Source of the DNA: an uncultured Clostridia bacterium
Lineage (GTDB): Bacteria; Bacillota; Clostridia; UBA1381
DNA: 45,562 bases
NCBI GenBank assembly: GCA_944390955.1
Contig: CALXRY010000053.1
Location: 1-45,562, forward strand
Direction of reading: 5' to 3'
The position numbers and the translations under genes are program-made. Shown one piece after another: positions 1 to 7,940 of the stretch. Each line of letters starts with the position of its first letter. The stretch's first letter is position 1. The notes under the pieces were generated by a model, which saw only the letters and a program-made list of their open reading frames with translations, did not search any database and was not told where the DNA came from.

Positions 1-22
1 TTGAATGTTTAAAGTTCTTCAT
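1..22 (-). CDS. 5' end of a leftward gene running off the left edge
   Basis: An ATG read leftward from position 22 opens a frame that stays open to the edge and encodes MKNFKHS. A GGGAGG ribosome binding site lies at 36-41, about 13 bases upstream, and a consensus promoter sits at 131-159. The first four residues match the start of the exported hydrolase at 14869-18678 (MKNFKK), so this may be the beginning of a signal peptide. Only seven codons are visible and no product can be named. The call rests on the promoter, the ribosome binding site and the open frame together. Confidence 0.45.
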
Positions 23-130
23 AATTCAAATAAAACCTCCCGATAATATCAGACCGGCGAATTTGGTTTCAAAAATATTTCACCGGTTACGTTTTGATTT
101 CTGTTCTATTACAATTCGATTACAAGTAGC

Positions 131-159
131 ATTATACACCATAATCCGCGCTTTGTCAA
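131..159 (-). promoter_or_regulatory. Consensus sigma-A promoter for the left-edge gene
   Basis: Read leftward: TTGACA (154-159), 17-base spacer, TATAAT (131-136). Both boxes are perfect. The predicted leader is about 100 bases, down to the ATG at 22. Confidence 0.8.
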
Positions 160-185
160 CACCTTTTTTCTCTCGGAGAAACATT

Positions 186-228
186 TTTGTAACAAATGCG
201 TAATAAAAGCGGCCGTTTTGTAACAAAA
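186..228. promoter_or_regulatory. Paired palindromes upstream of the left-edge promoter
   Basis: TTTGTAACAAA (186-196) and TTTTGTAACAAAA (216-228) are perfect odd palindromes whose centres are 31 bases apart, about three helical turns. They lie upstream of the -35 box, where an activator or repressor dimer could bind. Two related direct repeats (ATTACAATTCG, ATTACAAGTAG) lie near the transcription start at about 110-130. The regulator is unknown. Confidence 0.45.
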
Positions 229-367
229 ACGACATGGTTTTTTATGATGTTTAGCTATCAGATATATTTACCAACATAATAAATTGTATACATTAAACAA
301 AAAGCAAGCCGCCATATCAAAGACACAGCAGGTTGATTGATTTTAGATACAACTCCGCGAAAACAAA

Positions 368-400
368 ACAAAATGCGCCGTTTTATGACGCATTTTGTTG
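368..400 (-). terminator. Hairpin terminator after the 970-residue SLH gene
   Basis: Perfect 11-bp stem (368-378 with 390-400), 11-base loop, then a moderately T-rich tract when read leftward. It lies about 100 bases past the stop codon at 499. Confidence 0.6.
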
Positions 401-498
401 TCTTGACGTAATCACTCAGTTATTCAGCTTTCTGACATGCTGGCTACGCCAAAAAGCAGCCCCTGCTTGCCGTCCTATTTAATTTTATTCGTAATTGC

Positions 499-3411
499 TT
501 ATTCACTTATTCCAGCATCAGCATACGTGCCGATAAAGAAATACAGCTGATCCTTTTCTGTTTTTTCCTGCTTGTTCAGTCCGCTTACTTCAACTACATT
601 TTCGGTAATCTCACTTACTTTATCAATCCATACTGTCGGATTTGACGCGGATTCGGTATCGTTTTTCAGATTCTCAGCAGAACCTATCAGCAGCGGCGCA
701 GTTTCAACAAGACTGCCCTTCGACACTTCGATACCGCCGAATTCGTTACCGCTTACATCCACCACTCCGTCAAGCGTCACATTCGCTCCGTTCACAAGTA
801 TCGCCGCATCAGCTCCGCTTACGGACACATTGCTAAGTGTAACGTTCGATGCGCCGTATGCCTGTATCCCATAAAGTCCCTGCCAGTCCTCGGCGTTATT
901 TATTACCTCAAAAGATATATTCTCAAAAGTAACCTCGCCGGCATTTACTATTTCAACGCCGTCTGTATTATCAAATATTATCGATGCGCCCTCAACGCCT
1001 GCAACGGATACCGGTCTTGTCACCGAAATAACCTTGTCGGCCTCGATACTGCCCGATACATTTATTGTCTTTATATTTTCATCCGCAAGCGCATCCTCAA
1101 GCTCCTCAAGGCTCGAAACGTCAGCCGAAGTGATATCCTCTTCTTCCTCCGTTTCTATCGACAGATAATAGAACATCTGATCCTTTTCATTGTTTGCCTT
1201 TTTATTCAGTCCGTCCACAGCAACGACGCTTTCTGTAAGCTCACTCAGCTTGTCTATCCATATTGTAGGCTGCTCCTCGGTTTCCGTATCATTTTTAAGA
1301 TTTTCCGCAGAGCCCGTTAATAGCGGCGCAGTTTCCGCTTCAATGCCCTTTGCTACTTCAATTCCTCCGAACGCATTACCGCTTACGTCCACTACTCCAT
1401 CAAGCGTCACATTCGCTCCGTTTACAAGTATTCCTGCGTCAGCTCCCGTTACGGAAATGTTTTTCAGCGAAACTTCCGATGTCCCATATGCCTGAACTCC
1501 ATAAAGCCCCTGCCAGCCCTCGGCGTTATTTATTATCTTGATATTTATATCCTCAAGCGTCACATTGCCGGCGTTTACGATCTCTATGCCATCCGTGTTG
1601 TCAAATGTTATTCCGGCCTCGGCTGACCTTGCAGCGCCCTGACCCTTGATGACTACGCTTCTGTTTATCGAAAGCGCCTCGTCTGCCGTTATCTCATCCG
1701 TTATCGTGATGACCTTGATCTCAGGATTTGAAACCGCATCACTCAGCTCCTCAGGCGTCGACGCCTCTGCCTGCATCGACTCAGGTATCCCGTTTATAAA
1801 GAAATGCGCCTGATCCTTCTCAGATATATCTATTTTCTCAAGCCCGCTTACCTCAACAACGCTTTCTGTAAGCGCGCTGACCTTATCTATCCATACAGTT
1901 GGTTTTGACGCAGACTCACTGTCGTTTTTCAAATTTGATGCGCTGCCCTTGAGCTTCGGAGAAGTCTGTATCTCGGCGCCCTTTGATACCTCTATGCCGC
2001 CGAATTCGTTGCCGCTGACATCTACCGTTCCGTCAAGCGTCACCTCCGAGCCGTTCACAAGCACTGCCGCGTCGGCTCCCGTTACTGAAATATTACTTAG
2101 CTCCGCATTACCGCCGTATACCTGTACACCGTACGAACCGTTCCACTTGTCGGCTTCATCGTTCATTTTTATTGAAACGCGCTTGAGCGAAAAGCCCTCT
2201 GCGTTTACAGCCTGGATACCATCCTTCACGCCCTCGGCAAACTCTATCGTATAGTTTCCACCATCAATGGTGATATTGCTTCCCATAACCTCTACGCTGC
2301 TGTCCGAAGCAATGTTGCTCAGAAGTCTTATATTAGCCTTCTTGTCCAGACTGTTTGCCTTTTCAACTGCCTCCTTCAAACTTGAAAACGCATTCTTTCC
2401 TATTGTATATCGGTTCCCTCCCGATATAACACTTCCTGTTTTATCAGCATAGCTGCGGTTTACTATTATAGACGATTCAGAAGCTATCGCTATGTCCGAG
2501 CCGCCGGAGCTTCCTCCTGAGCCGCCTCCGCCAGGAGCTGCTGTCGGCTTGGGGGTTGCCTCCGGTGTTTCGCCGCCATTATCTTCGCCGCCATCATCTC
2601 CACTGCCGTTATCCTCATATACGCTTCCGCCCTGAGTTATTATTTCTCCCGAAACGGTAGTATTCTTTAATGTCACGATACCGTCCTTTACGCCCGGCGC
2701 AAGGATCAGGTCTCCGTCTATCTCCATATTTTCAAGAACTACATCGCTGCTGTTTACGATAACTATACCGCTCAGCTTCTCATCAGCCGTATATGTTCCG
2801 GCGCTTTTATAGAAGCCCTTTACTGCATTGTTTATTATCGTTACGAACTCCGCTCTGCTCATACTGTTCTGAGGACGAAAGGCGTTATCCTCAAAACCAT
2901 TTACATAGCCCTTATGCGCCAGAGCGTATATAGCCTCCGCAGCCCATTCGCTTATGCTGTCCGTATCGGTAAACGAGGGAGCATCCCCGCTCTGCAGAGC
3001 GATCTGAAGCGCTCTTGTAAGCATAACCGACGCCTCCTCGCGAGTTACCGGGTCCTCAGGTCTCATCTCATTATCGTAACCTTGAAGCACTCCACTTGAA
3101 ACCAGCTTCAGAACTGCCTCTGTATACCAGGTATCGTCAAGATCGGAATATACATTTTCCGCAGTTTCCTGATAGCCCATTATTCGGTCCAACATAACAG
3201 CCAGCTCGCCTCTTGTTACTGTGTCATCGGGACGGAATGCACCGTCATGACCAATAATTATATCATGGTTCGACCATACATTAATGGCCGACTCCGCCCA
3301 GTGATCCTTTGTGTCACCGAAATCCGCCGCAAGCGCTCCTGCCGCCGACGACGCGATCATTGACAGGCATATTGAATGCAGTACCGCAAATCTGCGTATT
3401 CTCTTATTCAT
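499..3411 (-). CDS. SLH-anchored surface protein with three 210-residue beta-helix-like repeats
   Basis: 970 residues. A signal peptide (about 1-29) is followed by three SLH domains (about 31-75, 88-136, 146-193), which in this family bind secondary cell-wall polymer. A short module then starts at GTYT (205-263) and is shared with the SLH protein at 8816-9943. A Gly/Pro/Ser-rich linker (about 265-305) leads to a Val/Asn/Thr-rich region of short beta-strand repeats resembling a right-handed parallel beta-helix. That region contains three long tandem repeats: the WNGSYGVQ/WQGLYG motif recurs with Trp at 423, 633 and 843, exactly 210 residues apart. No catalytic motif is recognised, so adhesin, S-layer component or carbohydrate-binding surface protein are all possible. 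The start has a GGAGG site six bases upstream. The gene is monocistronic with its own promoter and terminator. Confidence 0.85.
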   Translation of the reverse strand: MNKRIRRFAVLHSICLSMIASSAAGALAADFGDTKDHWAESAINVWSNHDIIIGHDGAFRPDDTVTRGELAVMLDRIMGYQETAENVYSDLDDTWYTEAVLKLVSSGVLQGYDNEMRPEDPVTREEASVMLTRALQIALQSGDAPSFTDTDSISEWAAEAIYALAHKGYVNGFEDNAFRPQNSMSRAEFVTIINNAVKGFYKSAGTYTADEKLSGIVIVNSSDVVLENMEIDGDLILAPGVKDGIVTLKNTTVSGEIITQGGSVYEDNGSGDDGGEDNGGETPEATPKPTAAPGGGGSGGSSGGSDIAIASESSIIVNRSYADKTGSVISGGNRYTIGKNAFSSLKEAVEKANSLDKKANIRLLSNIASDSSVEVMGSNITIDGGNYTIEFAEGVKDGIQAVNAEGFSLKRVSIKMNDEADKWNGSYGVQVYGGNAELSNISVTGADAAVLVNGSEVTLDGTVDVSGNEFGGIEVSKGAEIQTSPKLKGSASNLKNDSESASKPTVWIDKVSALTESVVEVSGLEKIDISEKDQAHFFINGIPESMQAEASTPEELSDAVSNPEIKVITITDEITADEALSINRSVVIKGQGAARSAEAGITFDNTDGIEIVNAGNVTLEDINIKIINNAEGWQGLYGVQAYGTSEVSLKNISVTGADAGILVNGANVTLDGVVDVSGNAFGGIEVAKGIEAETAPLLTGSAENLKNDTETEEQPTIWIDKLSELTESVVAVDGLNKKANNEKDQMFYYLSIETEEEEDITSADVSSLEELEDALADENIKTINVSGSIEADKVISVTRPVSVAGVEGASIIFDNTDGVEIVNAGEVTFENISFEVINNAEDWQGLYGIQAYGASNVTLSNVSVSGADAAILVNGANVTLDGVVDVSGNEFGGIEVSKGSLVETAPLLIGSAENLKNDTESASNPTVWIDKVSEITENVVEVSGLNKQEKTEKDQLYFFIGTYADAGISE
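502..2241 (-). repeat. Three in-frame tandem repeats of 630 bp inside the SLH gene
   Basis: The units correspond to residues 391-600, 601-810 and 811-970, the last one truncated by the stop. Shared blocks include FDNTDG.EIVNAG, SVTGADA, VDVSGN.FGGIEV and WIDK. Similarity is also clear at the DNA level around 730-830, 1360-1460 and 1990-2090, which suggests fairly recent duplication. Confidence 0.85.
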
Positions 3412-3474
3412 AATGATCCTCCATCTGTTCTTATTTTTCTTCTTAGGATTTTTATTAAATCCTATAACAATAGT

Positions 3475-3504
3475 AGGATAACATAAGACATGTATTTATG
3501 TCAA
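3475..3504 (-). promoter_or_regulatory. Promoter for the 970-residue SLH gene
   Basis: Read leftward: TTGACA (3499-3504), 18-base spacer, TATCCT (3475-3480). The -35 box is perfect and the -10 matches 4 of 6, so strength is uncertain. Confidence 0.45.
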
Positions 3505-3608
3505 TAGAAATTAATTGGATTACAGTAAGTATATTCATAATACAGACGCATTTTGCACCATGATGGAACAAAAGGAATAAATTTAGCTGTATGCAAAAGA
3601 ATAAAAAA

Positions 3609-3636
3609 AGAAAATGCGGATGCTTCCGCATTTTCT
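3609..3636 (-). terminator. Terminator of the YtxH-like gene
   Basis: Perfect 12-bp stem (3609-3620 with 3625-3636), 4-base loop, followed leftward by a run of seven T. It begins about 17 bases after the stop codon. Confidence 0.9.
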
Positions 3637-3652
3637 CCTGCAACAGCAAAAG

Positions 3653-3838
3653 TTATCTCATCATCTCAACGGCAGTATCTATAATGCCGCCGACATTTTT
3701 GAATACACCCTCTGTTTTTTTTTGAAGCTTATGACGCTGGCGGTCGCTCAATGGATCAGCCACCATTGCAACAGCCGCTCCGACAACAAGCCCTGCGGCC
3801 ATGCCCTTCATAAATTTTCCCGTGCCCTGCATATTCAT
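3653..3838 (-). CDS. Small YtxH-like membrane-associated protein
   Basis: 61 residues. A short charged N-terminus is followed by a Gly/Ala/Val hydrophobic segment (about 12-27, GMAAGLVVGAAVAMVADP), then a polar amphipathic helix rich in Lys, Arg and Gln. This is the layout of the YtxH family of small Firmicute envelope proteins, whose biochemical role is unclear. An AAGGAG site lies six bases before the ATG, a promoter is visible at 3890-3918 and a strong terminator follows, so the gene is real and transcribed alone. Family assignment rests on layout and composition only. Confidence 0.7.
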   Translation of the reverse strand: MNMQGTGKFMKGMAAGLVVGAAVAMVADPLSDRQRHKLQKKTEGVFKNVGGIIDTAVEMMR

Positions 3839-3889
3839 AATTTGCTCCTTTCATAATCCAGTTTTATAAAATTCGCCGCAAATCCGTAA

Positions 3890-3918
3890 TTTATATGACT
3901 GCGGTGAGCTTTTTTCAA
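3890..3918 (-). promoter_or_regulatory. Promoter for the YtxH-like gene
   Basis: Read leftward: TTGAAA (3913-3918), 17-base spacer, TATAAA (3890-3895). Each box matches 5 of 6. Confidence 0.6.
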
Positions 3919-4012
3919 CCTTAGTATTCGACAAAAAGCACAAAATACACGTGTTATTTTTAAAGAAAAACAACAATCTTTGGCGTGTAAATAAAATTTA
4001 ATCAAAATCACC

Positions 4013-4040
4013 TTGACTTGCCGTAAATATATGATATAAT
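4013..4040 (+). promoter_or_regulatory. Promoter for the DUF1015 gene
   Basis: TTGACT (4013-4018), 16-base spacer, TATAAT (4035-4040). The leader to the preferred start is about 110 bases. Confidence 0.7.
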
Positions 4041-4159
4041 GAACTCGGCAGTATATTCTGCCATACATGTTTGAATACTATTAAAAATGGGGATTATGCC
4101 AATATAGGAGATATATTCGATCATCGATGGGCTTGGAACGGAAAGGACTGAAAAAAGGC

Positions 4160-5479
4160 ATGGCAAACATAAAACCCTTTAAAGGATACAGATATAACCC
4201 TGACAAAATAAGCAATCTTGGCGAGGTAGTTTCACCTCCTTACTATAAAATAAAGCCGGAAGAAAAAGCGGCGCTTTTTGATATGAGCAAATATAATTCA
4301 GTAAGACTGTTTTCCGGCAGAAGTTATGATGATGATTCCGAAACGAATAACAGATTCACAAGAGCAGCAGCTTACCTTAGAGACTGGATTGCCGAAGGAA
4401 TACTGATGCGTGACGAGAAGCCCGCTATATATATGTACGAGGAAACGATCCAAGTCGGCGATGTTCAATACAGCAACCGCAGCTTTATAGCTCTTATGGA
4501 GCTTGAGGAACTTGGTAACGGTACTATCATGTCCTGTGAAGAAATACGAGAGGTATCGATGCAGGACAGATATGATTTCCTGACGGCTACCAACGCTGAT
4601 ATGAGTATGATAAGCTGTCTTTATGTGGAACGAGACAAACTGCTCCTTAACCTCATGACCGATCTTGCAGAGGAAGAGCCCGATGTTGAATTTGATTCCT
4701 ACGAGGATATGCACCAGCGCGTCTGGGTAATAACATATCAGCCCACTATTGATCTCATTATCGAACAGTTCAAGAGCCTTCCCCTTTACATATCGGAAGG
4801 ACAGACGAGATATGAAACGTGTTTGCAGTACAGAAATTACAAAAAGGCGAATAACCCGGAGCATAGCGGACTTGAACCGTATAATTATACGATGGTATCA
4901 CTCATAAACTCCGGTTCGGACGGAATCGTAATCCTCCCTGTACACAGGGCCGTTAAGTGCCCGCGGGGCTTTAAGGAGGAATACTTCATTGCATGCGCTC
5001 AGGATCATTTTAAAGTTGAAAAAATAATCGTTGATTCAACTGATGAAAGCATAGTTGAAACGATGAAAAAGCAAATCGCGACAACTCGGCATGAGACGCG
5101 TATAGCAATGTACTGCGGCGGAGAATATTTTTACAAAATGACGCTTACCGATAAGGACTTTATCAAAAAAGAGCTACTGCCGGAAATGTCGAAAGCGTAC
5201 TGCTCTCTTGACGTTGTAGCGCTAAATAAGCTCCTGCTTGAGGATATACTCAGCATAACCGACGAAACGTATCACGAGCGCGTCGTTGCCTCAAGGAGTT
5301 ATACGTCCCTGTTCAATGCGCTAAAAAACGACGAGTTTGATGTTATGTTTATGCTTAATCCCGTAAAAACAGACCAAATAAGGAATGTTACGGCAGCAGG
5401 AGAAAAAATGCCTGAAAGCACATTAAGTATTTTCCCTAAGCCTTCGGTTGGTATAGTAATAAATATAAAAGAAGATTAA
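4160..5479 (+). CDS. DUF1015 family protein
   Basis: 439 residues from the preferred start. The N-terminus MANIKPFKGYRYNP, the following SPPY segment (about 27-30) and the overall length are typical of DUF1015 proteins, a soluble family common in Clostridia and often found beside serine-biosynthesis genes elsewhere; no such genes are present here. The molecular function is not established, and no catalytic motif is obvious to me. An upstream in-frame ATG at 4127 would add 11 residues, but the ATG at 4160 matches the family start and follows AAAGGA (4142-4147) at a 12-base spacing also used by the SLH gene at 8816. Monocistronic, with its own promoter; the rplU promoter begins within ten bases of the stop. 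Confidence 0.8.
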   Translation: MANIKPFKGYRYNPDKISNLGEVVSPPYYKIKPEEKAALFDMSKYNSVRLFSGRSYDDDSETNNRFTRAAAYLRDWIAEGILMRDEKPAIYMYEETIQVGDVQYSNRSFIALMELEELGNGTIMSCEEIREVSMQDRYDFLTATNADMSMISCLYVERDKLLLNLMTDLAEEEPDVEFDSYEDMHQRVWVITYQPTIDLIIEQFKSLPLYISEGQTRYETCLQYRNYKKANNPEHSGLEPYNYTMVSLINSGSDGIVILPVHRAVKCPRGFKEEYFIACAQDHFKVEKIIVDSTDESIVETMKKQIATTRHETRIAMYCGGEYFYKMTLTDKDFIKKELLPEMSKAYCSLDVVALNKLLLEDILSITDETYHERVVASRSYTSLFNALKNDEFDVMFMLNPVKTDQIRNVTAAGEKMPESTLSIFPKPSVGIVINIKED

Positions 5480-5488
5480 AAAAAACAG

Positions 5489-5517
5489 TTGACAAGTGCG
5501 TATTATTCTGTTATAAT
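5489..5517 (+). promoter_or_regulatory. Consensus promoter for rplU-rpmA
   Basis: TTGACA (5489-5494), 17-base spacer, TATAAT (5512-5517). Both boxes are perfect, as expected for highly expressed ribosomal protein genes. Confidence 0.9.
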
Positions 5518-5523
5518 ATTATG

Positions 5524-5600
5524 GTGACCGCATAGAACAGGCTTGAAAGTCTCGAAAAGGCGCCTGCGATAGCGAGTCCTCGACTAATTAACAGGAGGTG
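5524..5600 (+). promoter_or_regulatory. Probable structured L21 leader
   Basis: About 80 bases of transcribed leader separate the promoter from rplU. It contains complementary CAGGC...GCCTG segments (about 5538-5566) and other short inverted pairs. An RNA leader family upstream of rplU is known in Firmicutes and is thought to mediate autoregulation by L21. I cannot run a covariance search, so membership is inferred from position and apparent pairing. Confidence 0.5.
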
Positions 5601-5608
5601 TTCAGATT

Positions 5609-5920
5609 ATGTATGCAGTTATAGTTACAGGCGGAAAGCAGTATAAGGTTTCCGAGGGCGATGTTCTTTTCATAGAGAAGCTTGAGGCTGAGGAAGGTGC
5701 GGCAGTTACCTTTGACCAGGTACTGATGACCGGCGACGGCGAAGACGTAAAGGTCGGCGCTCCCACGGTTGACGGCGCAAGCGTAGAGGCTAAAGTCGTT
5801 AAGAACGGCAAGGGCAAGAAGATCTACGTTTTCAAGATGAAGAGAAAGAAGAACTACAGACGCAAAAAGGGTCACAGACAGCCCTTTACGAAGGTAGAGA
5901 TAACAAAGATCAACGCATAA
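5609..5920 (+). CDS. rplU: 50S ribosomal protein L21
   Basis: 103 residues, the usual length for L21, which binds 23S rRNA in the large subunit. The start [18 protein letters not shown] and the C-terminal [17 protein letters not shown] segment are diagnostic. AGGAGG lies about 11 bases before the ATG. rpmA begins only 29 bases downstream. In most Firmicutes the small protease gene prp (ysxB) lies between these two genes; there is no room for it here. Confidence 0.97.
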   Translation: MYAVIVTGGKQYKVSEGDVLFIEKLEAEEGAAVTFDQVLMTGDGEDVKVGAPTVDGASVEAKVVKNGKGKKIYVFKMKRKKNYRRKKGHRQPFTKVEITKINA

Positions 5921-5949
5921 GATTTTTAGGAGATAGCGAGGTGTTTTAA

Positions 5950-6204
5950 ATGGCTCATAAAAAAGGTATGGGTAGCACAAAGAACGGCCGCGACAGCGAG
6001 TCGAAAAGACTTGGCGCTAAGCGTGCTGACGGTCAGTTTGTACTTGCAGGCAACATCCTTGTAAGACAGAGAGGCACAAAGATCCATCCCGGCAACAATG
6101 TCGGAATCGGAAGCGATGATACTCTTTTTGCTCTGATTGACGGCAGAGTTAAGTTTGAAAGAAAAGGCAGAGACAGAAAGCAGTGCAGCGTTTATGCCGA
6201 CTAA
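5950..6204 (+). CDS. rpmA: 50S ribosomal protein L27, without N-terminal extension
   Basis: 84 residues beginning [19 protein letters not shown], the conserved L27 N-terminus that reaches toward the peptidyl transferase centre. Most Firmicute L27 proteins carry an extra leader of about nine residues removed by the cysteine protease Prp. Here an in-frame TAA lies immediately before the ATG, so no extension can be encoded. This fits the absence of prp between rplU and rpmA. Ribosome binding is provided by AGGAGA and GAGGTG within the 29-base gap. A strong terminator follows at 6219. Confidence 0.97.
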   Translation: MAHKKGMGSTKNGRDSESKRLGAKRADGQFVLAGNILVRQRGTKIHPGNNVGIGSDDTLFALIDGRVKFERKGRDRKQCSVYAD

Positions 6205-6218
6205 TGTTTGATTGCAAG

Positions 6219-6253
6219 GGCTGCCGCGGTAAAACGCGGCAGCCTTGTTTTTT
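6219..6253 (+). terminator. Terminator or attenuator after rpmA
   Basis: Perfect 10-bp GC-rich stem (6219-6228 with 6235-6244), 6-base loop, then TTGTTTTTTT. A second small hairpin (GCAGAG/CTCTGC, 6254-6274) lies before obgE, which has no obvious promoter of its own, so partial read-through into obgE is likely. Confidence 0.85.
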
Positions 6254-6297
6254 GCAGAGGCGCATTTTCTCTGCGCCCATCGAAAGGAGGGCTGTAT

Positions 6298-7575
6298 ATG
6301 TTTATAGATAAAGCAAAGATATTCATTAAAGCCGGAAAGGGGGGCAACGGCGCAATATCGTTCCGCCGTGAAAAATACATCGCCGCGGGCGGACCCGACG
6401 GCGGCGACGGCGGACGCGGCGGAAACGTTGTTTTCCGCGTCGAACTCGGAATGACGACGCTCATGGACTTTAAATACAAAAGAAAATACACCGCCCAAAA
6501 CGGCGAGGACGGCATGCGCCGCCGCAGAAAAGGAAAATCCGGCGAGGATATAATAATAAAAGTCCCGCAGGGGACAGTCGTGCGTGACGCAAAAACAAAC
6601 AGAATAATCGCCGACCTCTCCACCCCCGGCAAAGATTATGTCCTCGCAAAGAGCGGTAACGGCGGCTGGGGCAACGACCACTTTGCAACAGCAGTGCGTC
6701 AAACGCCTAATTTTGCAAAAAACGGTCAGCCCGGCGATGAGCGCGAAATTATCCTCGAGCTGAAGTTGCTTGCGGACGTCGGACTTGTAGGCTTTCCGAA
6801 CGTAGGAAAATCAACTATCCTTGCGCGCACCACAAAGGCGGACCCAAAGATTGCAAATTATCACTTCACAACCCTTCAGCCCAATCTTGGAGTCGTAGAT
6901 CTGGGTGAGCACAGGAGTTTTGTGCTTGCCGATATTCCCGGAATCATCGAGGGTGCAAGCGAGGGCGTCGGTCTCGGTCACGAGTTTCTGCGCCATATCG
7001 AGCGGACAAGGATACTCATCCATGTGGTAGATGTTTCGTCCGTCGAGGGCCGAAACCCGATAGAGGATTTCGATATAATCAACTCTGAGCTATCAAAATA
7101 CGATATGTCGCTTGAGGAAAGGCCGCAGATAGTCGCCGCGAACAAGACCGATATAATCCAGGACGAGGCTGTATACAACGAATTTCTTGAGGAAATGAAA
7201 AAGCGCGGCTACGAGGTGTTCCCTATTTCGGCAGCGACCAGTCAGGGTGTGGAGCAGCTTATGCTTAAGGTATACGGCGAGCTTTCGCAGCTTCCGCCGA
7301 TACAGATATTCGAGCCGGAAATGGATATTGAGGAAGATGAACGCGACACGAGCGGCGAAGGCTTCACGATAAGACGTGAAAATGAGTATTTTATCGTAGA
7401 GGGTTCATGGATAGAAGCCATCGGTGGAAGCGTGAATTTCTCGGACAACGAGTCTCTTGCATATTTTCAGCGCGCTCTGCTTAATAGAGGCGTTATCGAG
7501 GAGCTCATCAATATGGGTATCCGCGAGGGACAAATCGTCAAGATCGGCGATCTTGAATTTGAATTTGTGTATTAA
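6298..7575 (+). CDS. obgE: Obg family GTPase
   Basis: 425 residues. The glycine-rich Obg fold (1-158) starts MFIDKAKIFIKAGKGGNGAI and contains GGPDGGDGGRGG. The GTPase domain carries G1 GFPNVGKS (165-172), G3 DIPG (212-215) and G4 NKTD (282-285). A C-terminal OCT domain occupies roughly 350-425, as in Bacillus and Clostridium. Obg is an essential ribosome-associated GTPase involved in 50S maturation and stress signalling. The open frame extends upstream to 6208, but AAAGGAGG at 6283-6290 and the conserved N-terminus fix the ATG at 6298. It follows rplU-rpmA, its usual neighbours. Confidence 0.97.
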   Translation: MFIDKAKIFIKAGKGGNGAISFRREKYIAAGGPDGGDGGRGGNVVFRVELGMTTLMDFKYKRKYTAQNGEDGMRRRRKGKSGEDIIIKVPQGTVVRDAKTNRIIADLSTPGKDYVLAKSGNGGWGNDHFATAVRQTPNFAKNGQPGDEREIILELKLLADVGLVGFPNVGKSTILARTTKADPKIANYHFTTLQPNLGVVDLGEHRSFVLADIPGIIEGASEGVGLGHEFLRHIERTRILIHVVDVSSVEGRNPIEDFDIINSELSKYDMSLEERPQIVAANKTDIIQDEAVYNEFLEEMKKRGYEVFPISAATSQGVEQLMLKVYGELSQLPPIQIFEPEMDIEEDERDTSGEGFTIRRENEYFIVEGSWIEAIGGSVNFSDNESLAYFQRALLNRGVIEELINMGIREGQIVKIGDLEFEFVY

Positions 7576-7586
7576 TGCACATCAAA

Positions 7587-7630
7587 AAAACAAGCATGGT
7601 CTGTTGCTTTTAGCCTCTCATGCTTGTTTT
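7587..7630. terminator. Bidirectional terminator between obgE and the PqqD-like gene
   Basis: 12-bp stem (7587-7598 with 7619-7630) with a 20-base loop. A-rich and T-rich flanks give it a T run in both directions, serving two convergent genes. Confidence 0.85.
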
Positions 7631-7658
7631 TAAATTTCTTATAAATTACTATCCGTTA

Positions 7659-7928
7659 TCAATCATCTACGATAAGGCCCGCTCCCCTTGCAGTCTCAAG
7701 AAACTGATCCAATCCCGCGCGCGCGGTCATTTCCGTGACCTCGTAGGTCTCAAGCATCTTCGCAAGGAGCTCGTCATAGGTGCAGCCCTCTGCAAGAGCA
7801 TTCCATAAAAACGCTCCCGAATCGTTAAGAGTTATGAGACCGTTAAATTCCTCGGAAGCCTTTCCTACCGCAACAACAACGTGCCTTCCACCTACGCTTC
7901 TTAACATAAAACCCTTCTTTGTTTTCAT
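7659..7928 (-). CDS. PqqD-family peptide-carrier protein
   Basis: 89 residues from the preferred start MKTKKGFMLR. The pattern (FMLRSVGGRHVVVAVG, LNDSGAFLW, EGCTYDELLAKM, then a helical tail) is that of PqqD/RRE proteins, which bind leader peptides and present them to modifying enzymes in RiPP pathways. An upstream ATG at 7934 is rejected because GAGAGGG lies directly against it and six bases before the ATG at 7928. The kinase-like gene lies just upstream with a 12-base gap, so the two are co-transcribed. No precursor peptide, radical SAM enzyme or transglutaminase-like protein is adjacent, so the substrate is unknown. Confidence 0.82.
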   Translation of the reverse strand: MKTKKGFMLRSVGGRHVVVAVGKASEEFNGLITLNDSGAFLWNALAEGCTYDELLAKMLETYEVTEMTARAGLDQFLETARGAGLIVDD

Positions 7929-7940
7929 ATACATCCCTCT

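Noticed and set aside
5926-6702. Long leftward open frame over rpmA and obgE
   Set aside because: Antisense to two certain genes, with no ribosome binding site and low-complexity protein; it is a by-product of codon bias.
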